Shown: positions 12,101-17,988, counted from the first letter of the stretch. The stretch: DNA of 33,395 nt from an uncultured Clostridia bacterium (GCA_947165595.1 CAMVAV010000021.1:1-33395); one strand, 5' to 3'. Program-made: numbers and translations. The notes: generated by a model not told the origin, from the sequence alone.

Positions 12101-15100
12101 CCGTGTCCTGCGTGCCGTTGGTCGCGGTAATGGTAATCGTGACCGCTGTGGGCGCCTGATCGCTGACCGCGACGCCCCGGACCACGCCGTTTTCCACCGT
12201 CGCGATGTCGTTGTTGCTGCTGCTCCATGTCACGGTTTTGTCGGTGGGGTCGGCGGGCGTGAAGTGCCAAGCGAGCGGGCGGGTCTCGCCGATGCCGAGG
12301 GAGATGGCGTGTTCCGTCAGGCTGACGCCCTCCACGGGGGTCGGGATCGTCACGACGCATTCGGCGGGCTCCGCCGTGCCGCTGGACGCCGTGATGGTCG
12401 CACTGCCGCCCGCCACCGCGGTGACGGTGGCGGTGAGCCCGTCCTCGCTGACGCTCGTGACGGAGGCGATATTCGGATTGCTGCTGCGCCAGGTGACGCC
12501 GTCCGTCGATGCGGAGGGCGTCAGCGTCGCGGCAAGCGTGTCGCTGTCCCCGATTTTAAGGGTATTCAGCGCAGTCTGACCCAGCTCGATCTTCGTCGTA
12601 TGGCACACGACGGTGATCTCGCAGGTGTTGTAGTTGCCGTTGTTGGCGGTGGCGGTGATCGTCGCCCTGCCGGTGGCGCGAGCGGTGACGTGACCGCTGC
12701 CGTCGACTTCCACGACGTCTTCGTTGCTGCTGGTCCATTCGATGGTCTGATCTGAATTTTCCGGCAGGACCGCCGCATGCAGGCTTTCCGTGCTTTCGAG
12801 CTTCATTGTGAGCTGCCTCGGAACCATGGAAACGCCGCTGGCCGCGTTGTAGACCGTAATGTTGCAGTAGGCTTTGTACTGCGGGTCGGAGCTGGCGGCG
12901 GTAATGACGGCCGTACCCGTCGTGTGCGCGGTGACGTTGCCGTTCTGATCCACTGTCGCGACCGTTTCGTTGCTGCTGCTCCACGACACGGTTTTGTAGG
13001 TCGCGTCGGAGGGCTGGACCGTCGCCGTCAAATGCACGCCGGCGGCGGCGGGCGTGGTGCCGTTGAGCTCCAGCGTGGCCTCGGTCTGGTCCAGCGTGAT
13101 CCCGGTCACTCTGGTCGCGGCGATCTCCACCGTGCAGTGATCCTGCTTCGCGCCGTCCTCCGTCGTGACGGTCACGAGAACGGAGCCCGCCTCGCGCGCG
13201 GTGACGGTGACGGTCGCCTCGCCGTCCTCGTTCACCGTGGACGATTCGGCGCTGATCGTTGCGACGTCAGGATCAGAGACCTGCCAGTAGATGACGCGGT
13301 TGGTCGCGTCGTGCGGCGTGATTTCGGCGGTCAGCGTGCCGGAGAGCGTGTCCTTCAGATTGAGGCTCAGCGGCTTCGGCGACAGCGTGACGCCGGTGAC
13401 GGCGGTGGGCTCCACCGTGACGGCGCAGCTCGCGGTATAGCTGCCGTCCCTTGTGGTGACGCTGATGACGGCGCCGCCCGGCTTGACGGCGGTGACCTTG
13501 CCGCTCTGATCCACCTTCGCGGTCGTGTCGTCGCTGCTCGACCAGACGACCTCCGGGTCAGTCGCCTCGCTCGGCTCGATGGACGTTGTCAGCGTCTCCT
13601 CCTTGTGATCCGTCAGGTTCAGCGTCAGGGAGGAGTGGTTCAGCGTGACGCGCCTGACCCAGACCGGCTGCACGGTGACGGTGCAGGTCGCGGTTTTGCC
13701 GCTGCCGTCGTTGGCCGTCGCGGTGATGACCGTGGTGGCGGGAACGTAGGCGCCGTTCCCGTCCTGCGCAAACTGAATATCCGCGCACGGCGTCACCGTG
13801 CCGTTTTCGTTCACCGCGGCGACGTCTTCGTTGCTGCTGGTCCACGACACGGACGGGTCCGTCGCGTTGTAGGGCGTAACGAGAGGGATCAGCGTTTCCG
13901 TCTGATAGGCTTTGGTATCGGTATCATAGCCCAGCGTCAGCTCGGACTTGTTCAGTCGGAGCTCCGTGACGCGGGTGGGGACAAACACGGTGCAGACGGC
14001 CTGCTTGCCGCCGTCCGCGGTGGTGACGAGGAGGGTGGTCCGGCCCTCGCCCGCCGCGCGGATCGTGATCGTCGAGCTGCCGTTCTCCGCCGTTGTGGAG
14101 TTCGTCTCGATGGAGGCGACGGCGGGGTCCATGCTCAGCCACGCCACGCCCTGATTCGTGGCGTAGAGCGGCTCAAGCGACGCGGTCAGCGTTGCGGTTT
14201 CTCCCTTTTCCAGCGTGATCATGGGCGCTTCGCCGATGCCGACGCCCGAGACGGGGACCGCCACGACGGTGACGGCGCACGCAGCCGTCGCGCCGCTGCC
14301 GTCCTTGGCGGTGGCGGTGACGGTCGTGCTGCCGATGCCGGCGGCTGTGACGTTGCCGCTGTCATCCACCGTCGCGATGCTTGTGTTCTCGCTATTCCAT
14401 GTTACGTCATCGCTTGCCGCGCCGCTGACGTATGCCTTGATGCGCTCCGTGCCGTGCGCGCCCTCGCAGCCGCCGAGCTCCAGCGTGATCTCGTTCGGAT
14501 CCAGCGTAACGTTGCTTACGCGCACCGTGCGCGTCGCGGTTTTGTTTTCACCGGACCGATCCGTTACGGTGACGGAAACGATATCCTCGCCGATGCCCAG
14601 GGCGGAGACCGTGCCGTCCGCTCCCACGCTCACGACATCCTCTTTGGCGGCGGACCACGACGTGCTTACGACGTCCGCGTCCTCCGGAACCAGGATGGGC
14701 GTCAGTGTTTTGGTGTCGCCCACGGACAGAAGCAGGGGCTCCGTCCCCAGCGAAACGCTTTGGACCCACTTGGAAAGGTAGAGATAAAAGACCAGCTCCT
14801 TGCCGTCCGCCGAGGCGGTGACGGCAACCGCGCCGGAGCTCGTGCCGGGCACGACCCTGACGCGCGCGACGCCGTTGTTATCCGCCGTCGTCGTGACGCC
14901 GGAGGACTGCGGCGCGTCGGCAAACAGAGGGCTCGAGGCGAAAAGCCGCCGCGAGAGCGCCCGGCCCGCGGTCACGGTGCCGGGGTCTGCCAGCGTCGCG
15001 ATCGAGGCGTCGCCGCAGGTCCAGACGACGTCCCGCTCGGTCGCGTCGGAGGGGTTGAGCTGCACCGCGAGGATGAACGCGCCGCCGCCGATATCCCGCT

Positions 15101-16289
15101 GCACCCGCTCGTCCGCGCTGCCGGGCTGGATGGCATCGGCGGGAACGGTCAGGCTTTCAACGGGGGTGGAAACATGTACGGTGAGCGACGCGGACACGCC
15201 GTTCACGGCGGTCGCGGTAACGGTGGCGCTGCCGGGAGCGACGGCGGTGACGAGTCCGGCTTCGCTGACGGTAACGACGCCCGCGGGCTCGCACGACCAG
15301 ATCACGCTTTGGCTGGCGGTGAGAGGCTCGCCGTCCGGACCGGTCACGGCGCTGTCGTCCCGCGGGTCGACAAGAGCGCTGAGCTGCACCGTGTCGCCCG
15401 GCGTGAGCTCCTGATCCCCGGAGGGCGTCAGCGTGACCGCGGTCGCCGCGGGGCGTACGTAAACGGTGTACGCGTCGATCGTCGACCCGGCGTTTGTCCC
15501 GTCGTACATACAGCTCGTCGCGGTGATCGTCGCCGTGCCGGCGGCATGCGCGGTGACCGTGCCGCTTTCGTTCACCGTCGCGACGCTCTCGTTGCCGCTG
15601 CTCCAGCGCACCGTCTCCAGCGCCGCCCGCAGATTCGCGTCGGGATCGCCGGTGCATTCGACGCTGTGCGTGAGCGCCAGCGTGCCGCCGATGTCGAGCG
15701 TGCCGTCTCCCTCCGGCGCAGTGATCGTGACGCTTTGCACCCCGGCAGGGGTGCTTCCGTATGACACCAGTTGATCGGGAGGATCGGAATATAGCTGATA
15801 ATAGGCGATTGCCGCTTCGGAAAGATAGATTTTCGCATCGGACGAAATACCCGTGAGCGCTCCGAAAGCAACGCCGCTCACATAATCGGGCGCGACAAAC
15901 GGCTCCGTCCGGCTGACGGGGAAGCCGACGAGCGTCCATGCGTTGGAGACATAGGACAAAAGCACGCCGTCGACCGCCCGGAAGAATGAACTGTTTCCGA
16001 CCACCTCGAAGGATAGAAGGCCGGTATAGCTCGCAAAGGGGCCTGTATACATGTTCTTATAGGTCGTCACATCCTTGTCGATCACGACCTTTGTGACGGA
16101 CTCTTTCGGAATACTGCTGTCGGCGGGATCAAAATCGTCGCTTATGACGGTAAGCACGGTGTTGTCCGCGCTCAGCTCGTAGGTCTCGTTGTCCGCCAGC
16201 ACGCCGACCGGCAGCAGAGACAGCGTCATCGCCAGCGCGAGCAGCAGCGCGCCGAGCTTCCTGATTCCACGTCCATATATCTTCTTCAT
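111..16289 (-). CDS. Giant SLH-anchored surface protein with about 51 Big_2 Ig-like domains
   Basis: Encodes 5392 residues. The start ATG at 16289 follows GGGGAGGG by seven bases. Residues 1-32 are a signal peptide (KKIYGRGIRK, hydrophobic core, cleavage after VLA). Residues about 50-150 look like a BspA-type leucine-rich segment (FEVVGNSSFFRAVDGVLL, then a VP..V..VAFGAL pattern). Residues 184-4778 hold about 51 Ig-like Big_2 domains averaging 90 residues, each with a W-S-S-x-x-x-x-V-A-x-V core, a G-T-A-x-I-T-A strand and usually a C-x-V-T-V last strand. A divergent Ig-like domain and a beta-rich region follow. A Pro/Gln/Thr linker then leads to three SLH domains (5207-5392), which should bind secondary cell wall polysaccharide. 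No catalytic domain is visible. The likely role is a long surface stalk or adhesin; the ligand is unknown. It stands alone as a transcription unit, divergent from ttcA. Confidence 0.95.
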   Translation of the reverse strand: MKKIYGRGIRKLGALLLALAMTLSLLPVGVLADNETYELSADNTVLTVISDDFDPADSSIPKESVTKVVIDKDVTTYKNMYTGPFASYTGLLSFEVVGNSSFFRAVDGVLLSYVSNAWTLVGFPVSRTEPFVAPDYVSGVAFGALTGISSDAKIYLSEAAIAYYQLYSDPPDQLVSYGSTPAGVQSVTITAPEGDGTLDIGGTLALTHSVECTGDPDANLRAALETVRWSSGNESVATVNESGTVTAHAAGTATITATSCMYDGTNAGSTIDAYTVYVRPAATAVTLTPSGDQELTPGDTVQLSALVDPRDDSAVTGPDGEPLTASQSVIWSCEPAGVVTVSEAGLVTAVAPGSATVTATAVNGVSASLTVHVSTPVESLTVPADAIQPGSADERVQRDIGGGAFILAVQLNPSDATERDVVWTCGDASIATLADPGTVTAGRALSRRLFASSPLFADAPQSSGVTTTADNNGVARVRVVPGTSSGAVAVTASADGKELVFYLYLSKWVQSVSLGTEPLLLSVGDTKTLTPILVPEDADVVSTSWSAAKEDVVSVGADGTVSALGIGEDIVSVTVTDRSGENKTATRTVRVSNVTLDPNEITLELGGCEGAHGTERIKAYVSGAASDDVTWNSENTSIATVDDSGNVTAAGIGSTTVTATAKDGSGATAACAVTVVAVPVSGVGIGEAPMITLEKGETATLTASLEPLYATNQGVAWLSMDPAVASIETNSTTAENGSSTITIRAAGEGRTTLLVTTADGGKQAVCTVFVPTRVTELRLNKSELTLGYDTDTKAYQTETLIPLVTPYNATDPSVSWTSSNEDVAAVNENGTVTPCADIQFAQDGNGAYVPATTVITATANDGSGKTATCTVTVQPVWVRRVTLNHSSLTLNLTDHKEETLTTSIEPSEATDPEVVWSSSDDTTAKVDQSGKVTAVKPGGAVISVTTRDGSYTASCAVTVEPTAVTGVTLSPKPLSLNLKDTLSGTLTAEITPHDATNRVIYWQVSDPDVATISAESSTVNEDGEATVTVTAREAGSVLVTVTTEDGAKQDHCTVEIAATRVTGITLDQTEATLELNGTTPAAAGVHLTATVQPSDATYKTVSWSSSNETVATVDQNGNVTAHTTGTAVITAASSDPQYKAYCNITVYNAASGVSMVPRQLTMKLESTESLHAAVLPENSDQTIEWTSSNEDVVEVDGSGHVTARATGRATITATANNGNYNTCEITVVCHTTKIELGQTALNTLKIGDSDTLAATLTPSASTDGVTWRSSNPNIASVTSVSEDGLTATVTAVAGGSATITASSGTAEPAECVVTIPTPVEGVSLTEHAISLGIGETRPLAWHFTPADPTDKTVTWSSSNNDIATVENGVVRGVAVSDQAPTAVTITITATNGTQDTADDHTDTCFVTVVPTAVTGVTLSGTAEDGSLTLDMTDHKTETLTATVTPENATNKDVTWASSNTSVATVEGGVVTAKAPGVATITVTTVSGGHKATCLVTVQKTAVGTLSIDADGLADNTLTLTLNGTAELTGTITPDNATNSNILWSSSDTSVASLSANNSVSGGKVTVTANRAGTAKITATAQDDAAITDTITIHVPATAVTGITLNLSSLTMTLGDAATTLTATIAPNDATDQTVTWSSSDESIAKVTAIDGTTATVTVSAVGAGETTITAACGGKTAVCSVVILEKTSGVQLTPTQATLILGSSETASLTAKVLPEGSSQAVTWSVTQTPNTPGENVVSLSSDGATATVTAQHPGTATVTVTANDTGYTANCVVTVKQPSGTVSLPETLSLTMNGAAGENEKTLTATVTPEDTTDAVTWTSSNESVAKVVGSGRTATVTAVAGGTARITATCGGSSDVCTVTVTVLATGVELSETALRLEKDESASLTATVLPTGATDKGINWTSSDRAVATVDNNGHVTAVGVGTATITAANTASGRSAACGVTVTTVKSRSVTLSETTLELEKTATATLTATVLPDNADSKSVNWNSDNTSVATVTGGVVTAVGPGTATITATAADGSGASASCTVRVSVPLQGLTIDKGTMTLKLDTGDSSDTGTLTATVTPADTTAGAVQWSSNHEDIVTVSSASTATAADGTASVTVTARAVGSAVVTATLGGRTASCIVTVKRAAGGVALEDSLSLTLNGDSSLKTGTLTATVTPEDSTDAVTWTSNNESVAKVTADPGNSRLATVTAIGGGTATITATCGGSSDVCAVTVTVLATGVTLSDTELRLEKDESASLTAAVPPETSNQTINWTSSDSTVAEVDQNGRVTAKKAGTATITAAAADGSGKSAACEVTVTAVAVRSVSLPETLALEKGAHETLSATVLPETAANKNLTWHSDNTSVATVDDTGVVTAAGPGMATITATAADGSGKSASCTVTVSVALTSLTINKENVTLKLGTDTAADTAELTATVTPPDTTAGAVQWSSGNTDIVTVSSASTATAADGTASVTVTARAVGSAVVTATLGGRTASCIVTVKRAAGGVTLQDLLSLTLNGDDSEKEKTLTATVEPEDTTDAVTWTSSNESVAKVTADPGSSRLATVTAVAGGTATITATCGGSSDVCAVTVTVLAANVSLNKNALELENDGSELLTATVLPAGATNKNINWTSSNDAVAEVDQNGRVTAKAVGSATITATAADSSGKSATCEVTVTAVKSRSVTLDKTTLELEKDAQETLTATVLPDNADNKSVNWNSDNTSVATVDDNGTVTAAGPGTATITATAADGSGASAACTVTVSVALTSLTIDKERVTLKLGTGTAADTATLTATVTPADSTAGAVQWSSSNTGVVTVSSASTATADGKASVTVTAHTAGSAVVTATLGGITATCTVTVEQAAGGVSVSAADGRTTLTMNGAQELAAVTLTATVTPEDTTDAVTWTSSNESVATVTVDPGNSRRATVTAVAGGTANITATCGDSSDVCTVTVTVLATGVTLNETTLGLEKGETADLTAAVLPTGATNKNINWTSSDSAVAEVDQNGHVTAKAVGTATITAANTASDRSAACEVTVTTVKSRSVTLSETTLELEKTATATLTATVLPDNADNKSVNWNSDNTSVATVDNTGKVTAAGPGTATITATAADGSGASASCTVRVSVPLQSMSVRPGSVTLRLGTGTAANTAELTATVTPADTTAGAVRWSSDHEDIVTVSSASTDAVNGTASVTVTAQAVGSAVVTATLGGITATCTVTVEHAAESVTVSAENSKTTLTLGGADDLKTTTLTATVTPNETTDAVTWTSDNVNIAAVTGNDRTATVTAKSVGTATVTARCGTESATITITVETLVTSVSLSPTVLTLEAGETGTLTPTVLPANAEDTTVTWKSDNVDVATVDENGAVTAKAAGTANITVTATNGTDDTSDDRTATCAVTVSAVTPRTLTLTAESYEVTVGSTTALTATIAENAGNKGILWSVDDETVASLSATESTSGTAVTLSAHKAGAVKVTATAAGNPSLTKSCTITVPRVPVTSISLDQETLQLILNGAANQAAGTLTATLNAGGTPPTNANVNWTVINEAPAEEPPVVELSGGGAATVTVTARHPGTATILVTSADGGMTAQCSVTVTAPATGVTMNKYTAELLVSGTEVLTATVEPAGPAQEITWKSSDTGIAQVTGNGGMATVTGVAPGRTAITATCDGESASCIVTVTQPTTKLTISTSEVKLRLNGTEEQAKAALTATVEPNISTDAVTWSSNNEDIATVSGSGTTATVTAHKTGTAIITAKSGAKSVRCTVTVVALVDRILLSPDALTLEVGDKATPAETVLPADAENPALRWESDTPAVAEVNAATGEITAKAAGTAKITATAQDGGGAAKELTVTVTAATPRQITVSPASASVNVGDTQNLTKVITPDGSWTVLWNSSDTSVATVADGVVTARSAGRATITATVEGYPSVTAACTITVPEVPVASILLTSPGELLLDGSAEHGQCVLTATPTGEGGKTPTNTGINWIVADEDIVTVSGSGTTVTVTAQNAGTTTVTAVATDGSSVSASCTVTVKLPRDSVQIVPGSVLLTLGTTTEQLLVANVLPVGSDQTVAWSVTNQSQSGVITLSGTGNTATVTAQKPGTATVTATAGPLSANCVVTVVRPTTSIAVAPDAHTLKLGGDEALKTATLTATPDPVDATGPVTWRSDNTNIATVSGSGAAATVTAKAPGTATITAECGGKSASCEITVTSLVTSILLTPNTLTLEIDDTATPSCTVQPSTATETALRWESSASSVASVDSDGKITARKAGTAVITAAASDGSGVSATIQVTVTGKTPKAISPAPQNATVEVDASVELTAAVAPEGANPSLTWTSSNPSIASVDQSGRVTGVSAGTATITVTADGDPSVRATCTITVPAVPVTGLTLNTHTLKMTSGVTPPITLTATVAPQKATDQTVAWTTNAPGVATVEGGVVTAIGPGTAILTATCGGKTDTCTVEVKEVTSGVSLSKSALTLRLGAAEVSETLTATVLPADTADQEVSWSSSNPSVATVDQSGRVTAVSAGTATITAVSTSGGKTASCFVTVVQPATGLALTPAGSITLSLNDAGLRSQTLTATVSPENASESVVWSVDDGSVVQLGAPAVAGNVSTVSITALSAGTAIVTARCGDRTENRAVTVTQIERSVTLSRSALSLAINGREDLTAAISPADANAPSLAWSSSDENVATVLNGHVTGVAAGTATITVTLNDGSGVSDTCLVTVFAPVSGVTIKNGGTEAASLTLDRVANTSADLTAEVAPEDPAGLTLTWSSSDTGVATVDQSGHVTAVGAGTANITVTATTGSVSKTAACLVTVNKARLTMSGSTSATLSSGGTFDVRFSPWLNGVTSLEWSSDSVVAQEGALTDGVKKYTIRPLKDGVYQLVWSKAADEYYEANSGTITVTYANDLIIAASAARTGGDDVPLSVSIDQQTRKILVTGVYTDVKPTYTLSFTCSRLLSGLRAEQSGDTVTVYRSGFSSAYAVYTIDASGLRKVEQNVTASAAVSLVAESGSVSLGNTTVTADDDELGDAALATLDDVPESGSVDVTLNVTKKAASSGSTQSLELEIVPSYIVRDGGGEITDTGELHELNAPVTITATVGFLPKLIVHSHTDPATGRTVIEYPSFTYTLTNNDPLTYVVTWQQSRFSEVEVLGREALKEYIRSLSASETPADPPANNPTPPSNPQTPQPSNPQTPQPRPTNSGGHHGGGSGGDVEVVPLTQPTQPTQPTQPTQPAQPTQPTQPVFTDVATDHWAAGAIAYVSERGIFNGVGNGKFAPGLSMSRAMIAQMLYNFDDGVKGAYASPFLDTAGKWYETPAAWASSIGVVLGSYGRFYGDSNVSREQLAVILYRYAQFRGYDTSADTDLSSFSDAGRVSDWALPAMRWAVAAGLLQGTQNGTREVVLDPGAGATRAQVATIMMRFCQRIANYA
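672..743 (-). repeat. Nine-base tandem repeat encoding (T/A)QP linker
   Basis: Eight tandem nine-base units encode Thr-Gln-Pro (one is Ala-Gln-Pro) immediately before the first SLH domain. Just upstream in the protein a second short duplication repeats SNPQTPQP. Together these form an extended, probably stiff and possibly glycosylated wall-spanning spacer. Such short repeats can change copy number by slippage. Confidence 0.9.
2760..6710 (-). repeat. Three tandem copies of a five-Ig-domain super-repeat
   Basis: Linker and core signatures recur every five domains. The inter-domain linkers run LVTS/LVDR/LVTS, TPRT/TPRQ/TPKA, VPVTS/VPVAS/VPVTG, then a variable linker, then a PTT-type linker (AAES in the first unit). 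Copy boundaries are residues 3194-3647 (bases 5349-6710), 3648-4085 (4035-5348) and 4086-4510 (2760-4034). The copies are clearly diverged. A partial fourth copy continues into residues 4511 to about 4690. Confidence 0.8.
6711..10961 (-). repeat. Four tandem copies of a four-Ig-domain super-repeat of about 1.06 kb
   Basis: Units begin at Lys/Glu codons of residues 1777, 2128, 2482 and 2837 and end at 3193 (bases 9909-10961, 8847-9908, 7782-8846, 6711-7781; 351, 354, 355 and 357 residues). Within each unit the four domains have fixed signatures in order: TDAVTWTS.NESVA with C-G-(G/D)-S-S-D-V-C; ATGV.L with INWTSS; SRSVTL with a W-(N/H)-SDNTSVATV core; and TAGAV(Q/R)WSS with VTVSSAST. Copies share long identical runs, so they are younger than the five-domain units beside them. 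Confidence 0.9.
10962..11798 (-). repeat. Three Ig domains matching the five-domain super-repeat phase
   Basis: Domains 15-17 (residues 1498-1776) resemble domains 36/46, 47 and 48 of the downstream five-domain array. Shared features are VASLSA with TITVP-like ends in domains 15 and 36, ATDQTV.W with CGGKT in 16 and 47, and TSGV starts with TATVLP or TAKVLP in 17 and 48. The young four-domain array therefore lies between two blocks of the older series. Confidence 0.6.
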
Positions 16290-16332
16290 TATCAGACCCT
16301 CCCCGGTGAAAGGATAATGTGGATTACATAAT

Positions 16333-16344
16333 TATATATAACTA
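16333..16344 (-). promoter_or_regulatory. AT-rich possible -10 region of the giant gene
   Basis: The stretch ATATATAATTAT on the minus strand contains TATAAT about 45-55 bases upstream of the giant gene start. No recognisable -35 box lies 16-18 bases further upstream, so the promoter may be activator-dependent or use another sigma factor. Confidence 0.3.
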
Positions 16345-16356
16345 TATCGACCTGCG

Positions 16357-16405
16357 TTCCGGAAAGTTTAGGAACGGTAAAAATATTTTGCATTTTTTCC
16401 GGGAA
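16357..16405. promoter_or_regulatory. Paired TTCCGGAA / TTCCGGGAA sites in a divergent promoter region
   Basis: A perfect eight-base palindrome TTCCGGAA (16357-16364) and a near copy TTCCGGGAA (16397-16405) start exactly 40 bases apart between the giant gene and ttcA. The second copy lies inside the spacer of the ttcA promoter. The pairing suggests an operator, but no regulator is identified. Confidence 0.3.
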
Positions 16406-16416
16406 CGTCGTATACT
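16388..16416 (+). promoter_or_regulatory. Sigma-A promoter of the ttcA-like gene
   Basis: TTGCAT (16388-16393), a 17-base spacer and TATACT (16411-16416) lie about 40 bases upstream of the start codon at 16458, giving an expected transcript start near 16423. Confidence 0.75.
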
Positions 16417-16457
16417 CATCCCGTCTGATCTGCAAAAAACAACCGGGAGGCGGAAGC

Positions 16458-17288
16458 ATGGCGCGGGAGCTGGAATTCCATCAACAGGCGGAGCGCAGCC
16501 TTGTCAAGAAATACCGGCGCGAGCTGTGGACGCCGTTCATCACCGCCGTGCAGCGCTACGATCTGGTGCAACGCGGCGACCGCATCGCGGTGTGCGTCTC
16601 CGGCGGCAAGGACTCGATGCTGCTGGCAAAGCTGATGCAGGAGCTCGAGCGCCACGGGCACACGCCCTTCGAGGCGGTGTACCTCTGCATGGACCCCGGC
16701 TACAGCGAGGCGAACCGCCGCCGCATCGAGGAGAACGCCGAGCGCCTGCGCGTGCCGCTGCAAATCTTCGAGAGCGACATTTTCGAGGTGGCGAACGCCC
16801 AGACGCACTCCGCCTGCTATCTCTGCGCGAAGATGCGCCGCGGGCATCTGTACGCCAGGGCGCGGGAGCTGGGCTGCAACAAGATCGCGCTGGGGCACCA
16901 CTTCAACGACGTGATCGAGACCACCGTCATGGGGATGCTCTGGAGCGGGATGCTGCAGGCGATGCCGCCCAAGCTGCACTCGCAGAACTTCCCCGGCATG
17001 GAGCTCATCCGCCCGCTCTACCGCGTGCACGAGGACGATATCATCGCCTGGGCGCGCCATCACGGGCTCGGGTTCCTGCAATGCGCCTGCCGCTTCACCG
17101 AGGCGGACGCGCTGCTCGAAGCCCGGAGCAAGCGCCGGGAGATCAAGGAGCTGCTGCGAACGCTGCGGGAGGAGAACCCAAACGTCGAAAAGAGCGTGTT
17201 CAACGCGATCCACGCCGTCAACATCGACACCTTCCCCGGCTGGAAATCGAAGGGGGAGGAGCACTCCTTCCTCGAACGCTACGAATAA
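16458..17288 (+). CDS. TtcA/TilS-family PP-loop tRNA thiolation protein
   Basis: 276 residues; ATG follows GGGAGG by seven bases. The PP-loop ATP-pyrophosphatase motif SGGKDS is at residues 48-53. A C-Y-L-C pair (C120, C123) sits in the CYLCAKMRRGHLY context typical of TtcA, and C209/C211 could supply the third ligand of a 4Fe-4S cluster. GHHFND (146-151) completes the adenylation site. TtcA thiolates cytidine 32 of tRNA using ATP and a sulfur donor. Many Firmicutes carry TtcA-like paralogues whose exact substrate is not proven, so the family call is firm and the target nucleoside less so. It is transcribed alone from its own promoter and ends in a hairpin shared with the convergent dCMP deaminase gene. 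Confidence 0.88.
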   Translation: MARELEFHQQAERSLVKKYRRELWTPFITAVQRYDLVQRGDRIAVCVSGGKDSMLLAKLMQELERHGHTPFEAVYLCMDPGYSEANRRRIEENAERLRVPLQIFESDIFEVANAQTHSACYLCAKMRRGHLYARARELGCNKIALGHHFNDVIETTVMGMLWSGMLQAMPPKLHSQNFPGMELIRPLYRVHEDDIIAWARHHGLGFLQCACRFTEADALLEARSKRREIKELLRTLREENPNVEKSVFNAIHAVNIDTFPGWKSKGEEHSFLERYE

Positions 17289-17326
17289 TAACTGCGCCTG
17301 CCGCTTTGCGGCAGGCGCAGTTATTA
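17286..17326. terminator. Shared bidirectional hairpin spanning two stop codons
   Basis: A perfect stem (arms 17286-17304 and 17308-17326, three-base loop TTT) contains the TAA of the ttcA-like gene (17286-17288) at one foot and the TAA of the convergent dCMP deaminase gene (17324-17326) at the other. There is no long U tract on either side, so it may act as a 3' stabiliser as much as a terminator. Confidence 0.7.
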
Positions 17327-17800
17327 ATCGGGAAGGGAGTCGTCCTCCGTGATCCAGTCGCGGACCTCCACGACCTCGTACTCCGTCGGCGTGCGCCGGA
17401 TGATGACGCGCGCGAGCCCCGCGTTGATGATCTGGCGGCGGCACATCGAGCAGGAGTCCGCGTCGCCCAGCAGCTCGCCGGTCTGCGCGTCGCGCCCCAC
17501 CAGGTAGAGCGTGCCGCCGACCATGTCGCGCCGCGCGGCGGAGATGATGGCGTTTGCCTCGGCGTGTACGCTGCGGCACAGCTCGTAGCGCTGCCCGCGC
17601 GGCACCTGCATCGCCTCGCGCGTACACCGCCCCAGATCGACGCAGTTCTTTCGCCCGCGCGGCGCGCCGTTGTAGCCGGTGGAGATGATCTCGTCGTTCT
17701 TGACGATGATCGCGCCGTAGACGCGCCGCAGACAGGTGGCGCGCTCCGTGACGGTCTGCGCGATGTCGAGATAATAGTTTTCCTTGCTGACACGATTCAT
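17324..17800 (-). CDS. Deoxycytidylate (dCMP) deaminase, ComEB type
   Basis: 158 residues from the ATG at 17800, which follows GGAGG by nine bases. An upstream in-frame ATG at 17881 has no ribosome binding site and would add a basic, unconserved tail. The zinc site is HAEANAI (H79, catalytic E81) with the S-C-S-M-C motif (C117, C120), replacing the more usual P-C-x-x-C. GYNGAPRG (42-49) is typical of the dCMP deaminase family. The enzyme converts dCMP to dUMP in the cytosol and so feeds thymidylate synthesis. That fits with the thymidine kinase gene nearby on the same strand, although the two are separate transcription units. Confidence 0.9.
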   Translation of the reverse strand: MNRVSKENYYLDIAQTVTERATCLRRVYGAIIVKNDEIISTGYNGAPRGRKNCVDLGRCTREAMQVPRGQRYELCRSVHAEANAIISAARRDMVGGTLYLVGRDAQTGELLGDADSCSMCRRQIINAGLARVIIRRTPTEYEVVEVRDWITEDDSLPD

Positions 17801-17888
17801 AAGTCTATGCCTCCGCGCGTGTTTTTCGGCGTTTTTCGCACCCTGTCCCGAAGACCGGCGGATGCGCGGGCCGTTGTGCATGTTGACT

Positions 17889-17916
17889 ATCCTAATGTAT
17901 TAGTACAAAGGCGCAA
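17889..17916 (-). promoter_or_regulatory. Probable promoter of the dCMP deaminase gene
   Basis: On the minus strand TTGCGC (17911-17916), a 16-base spacer and TAGGAT (17889-17894) lie about 90 bases upstream of the start codon. The -10 box is imperfect. Confidence 0.4.
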
Positions 17917-17988
17917 TGCTGATTTTTTAAGCGAAAACGATGCTTTGCGGAGAAATGTCAGATGTATCAAAATCTTAATACAGTAATA

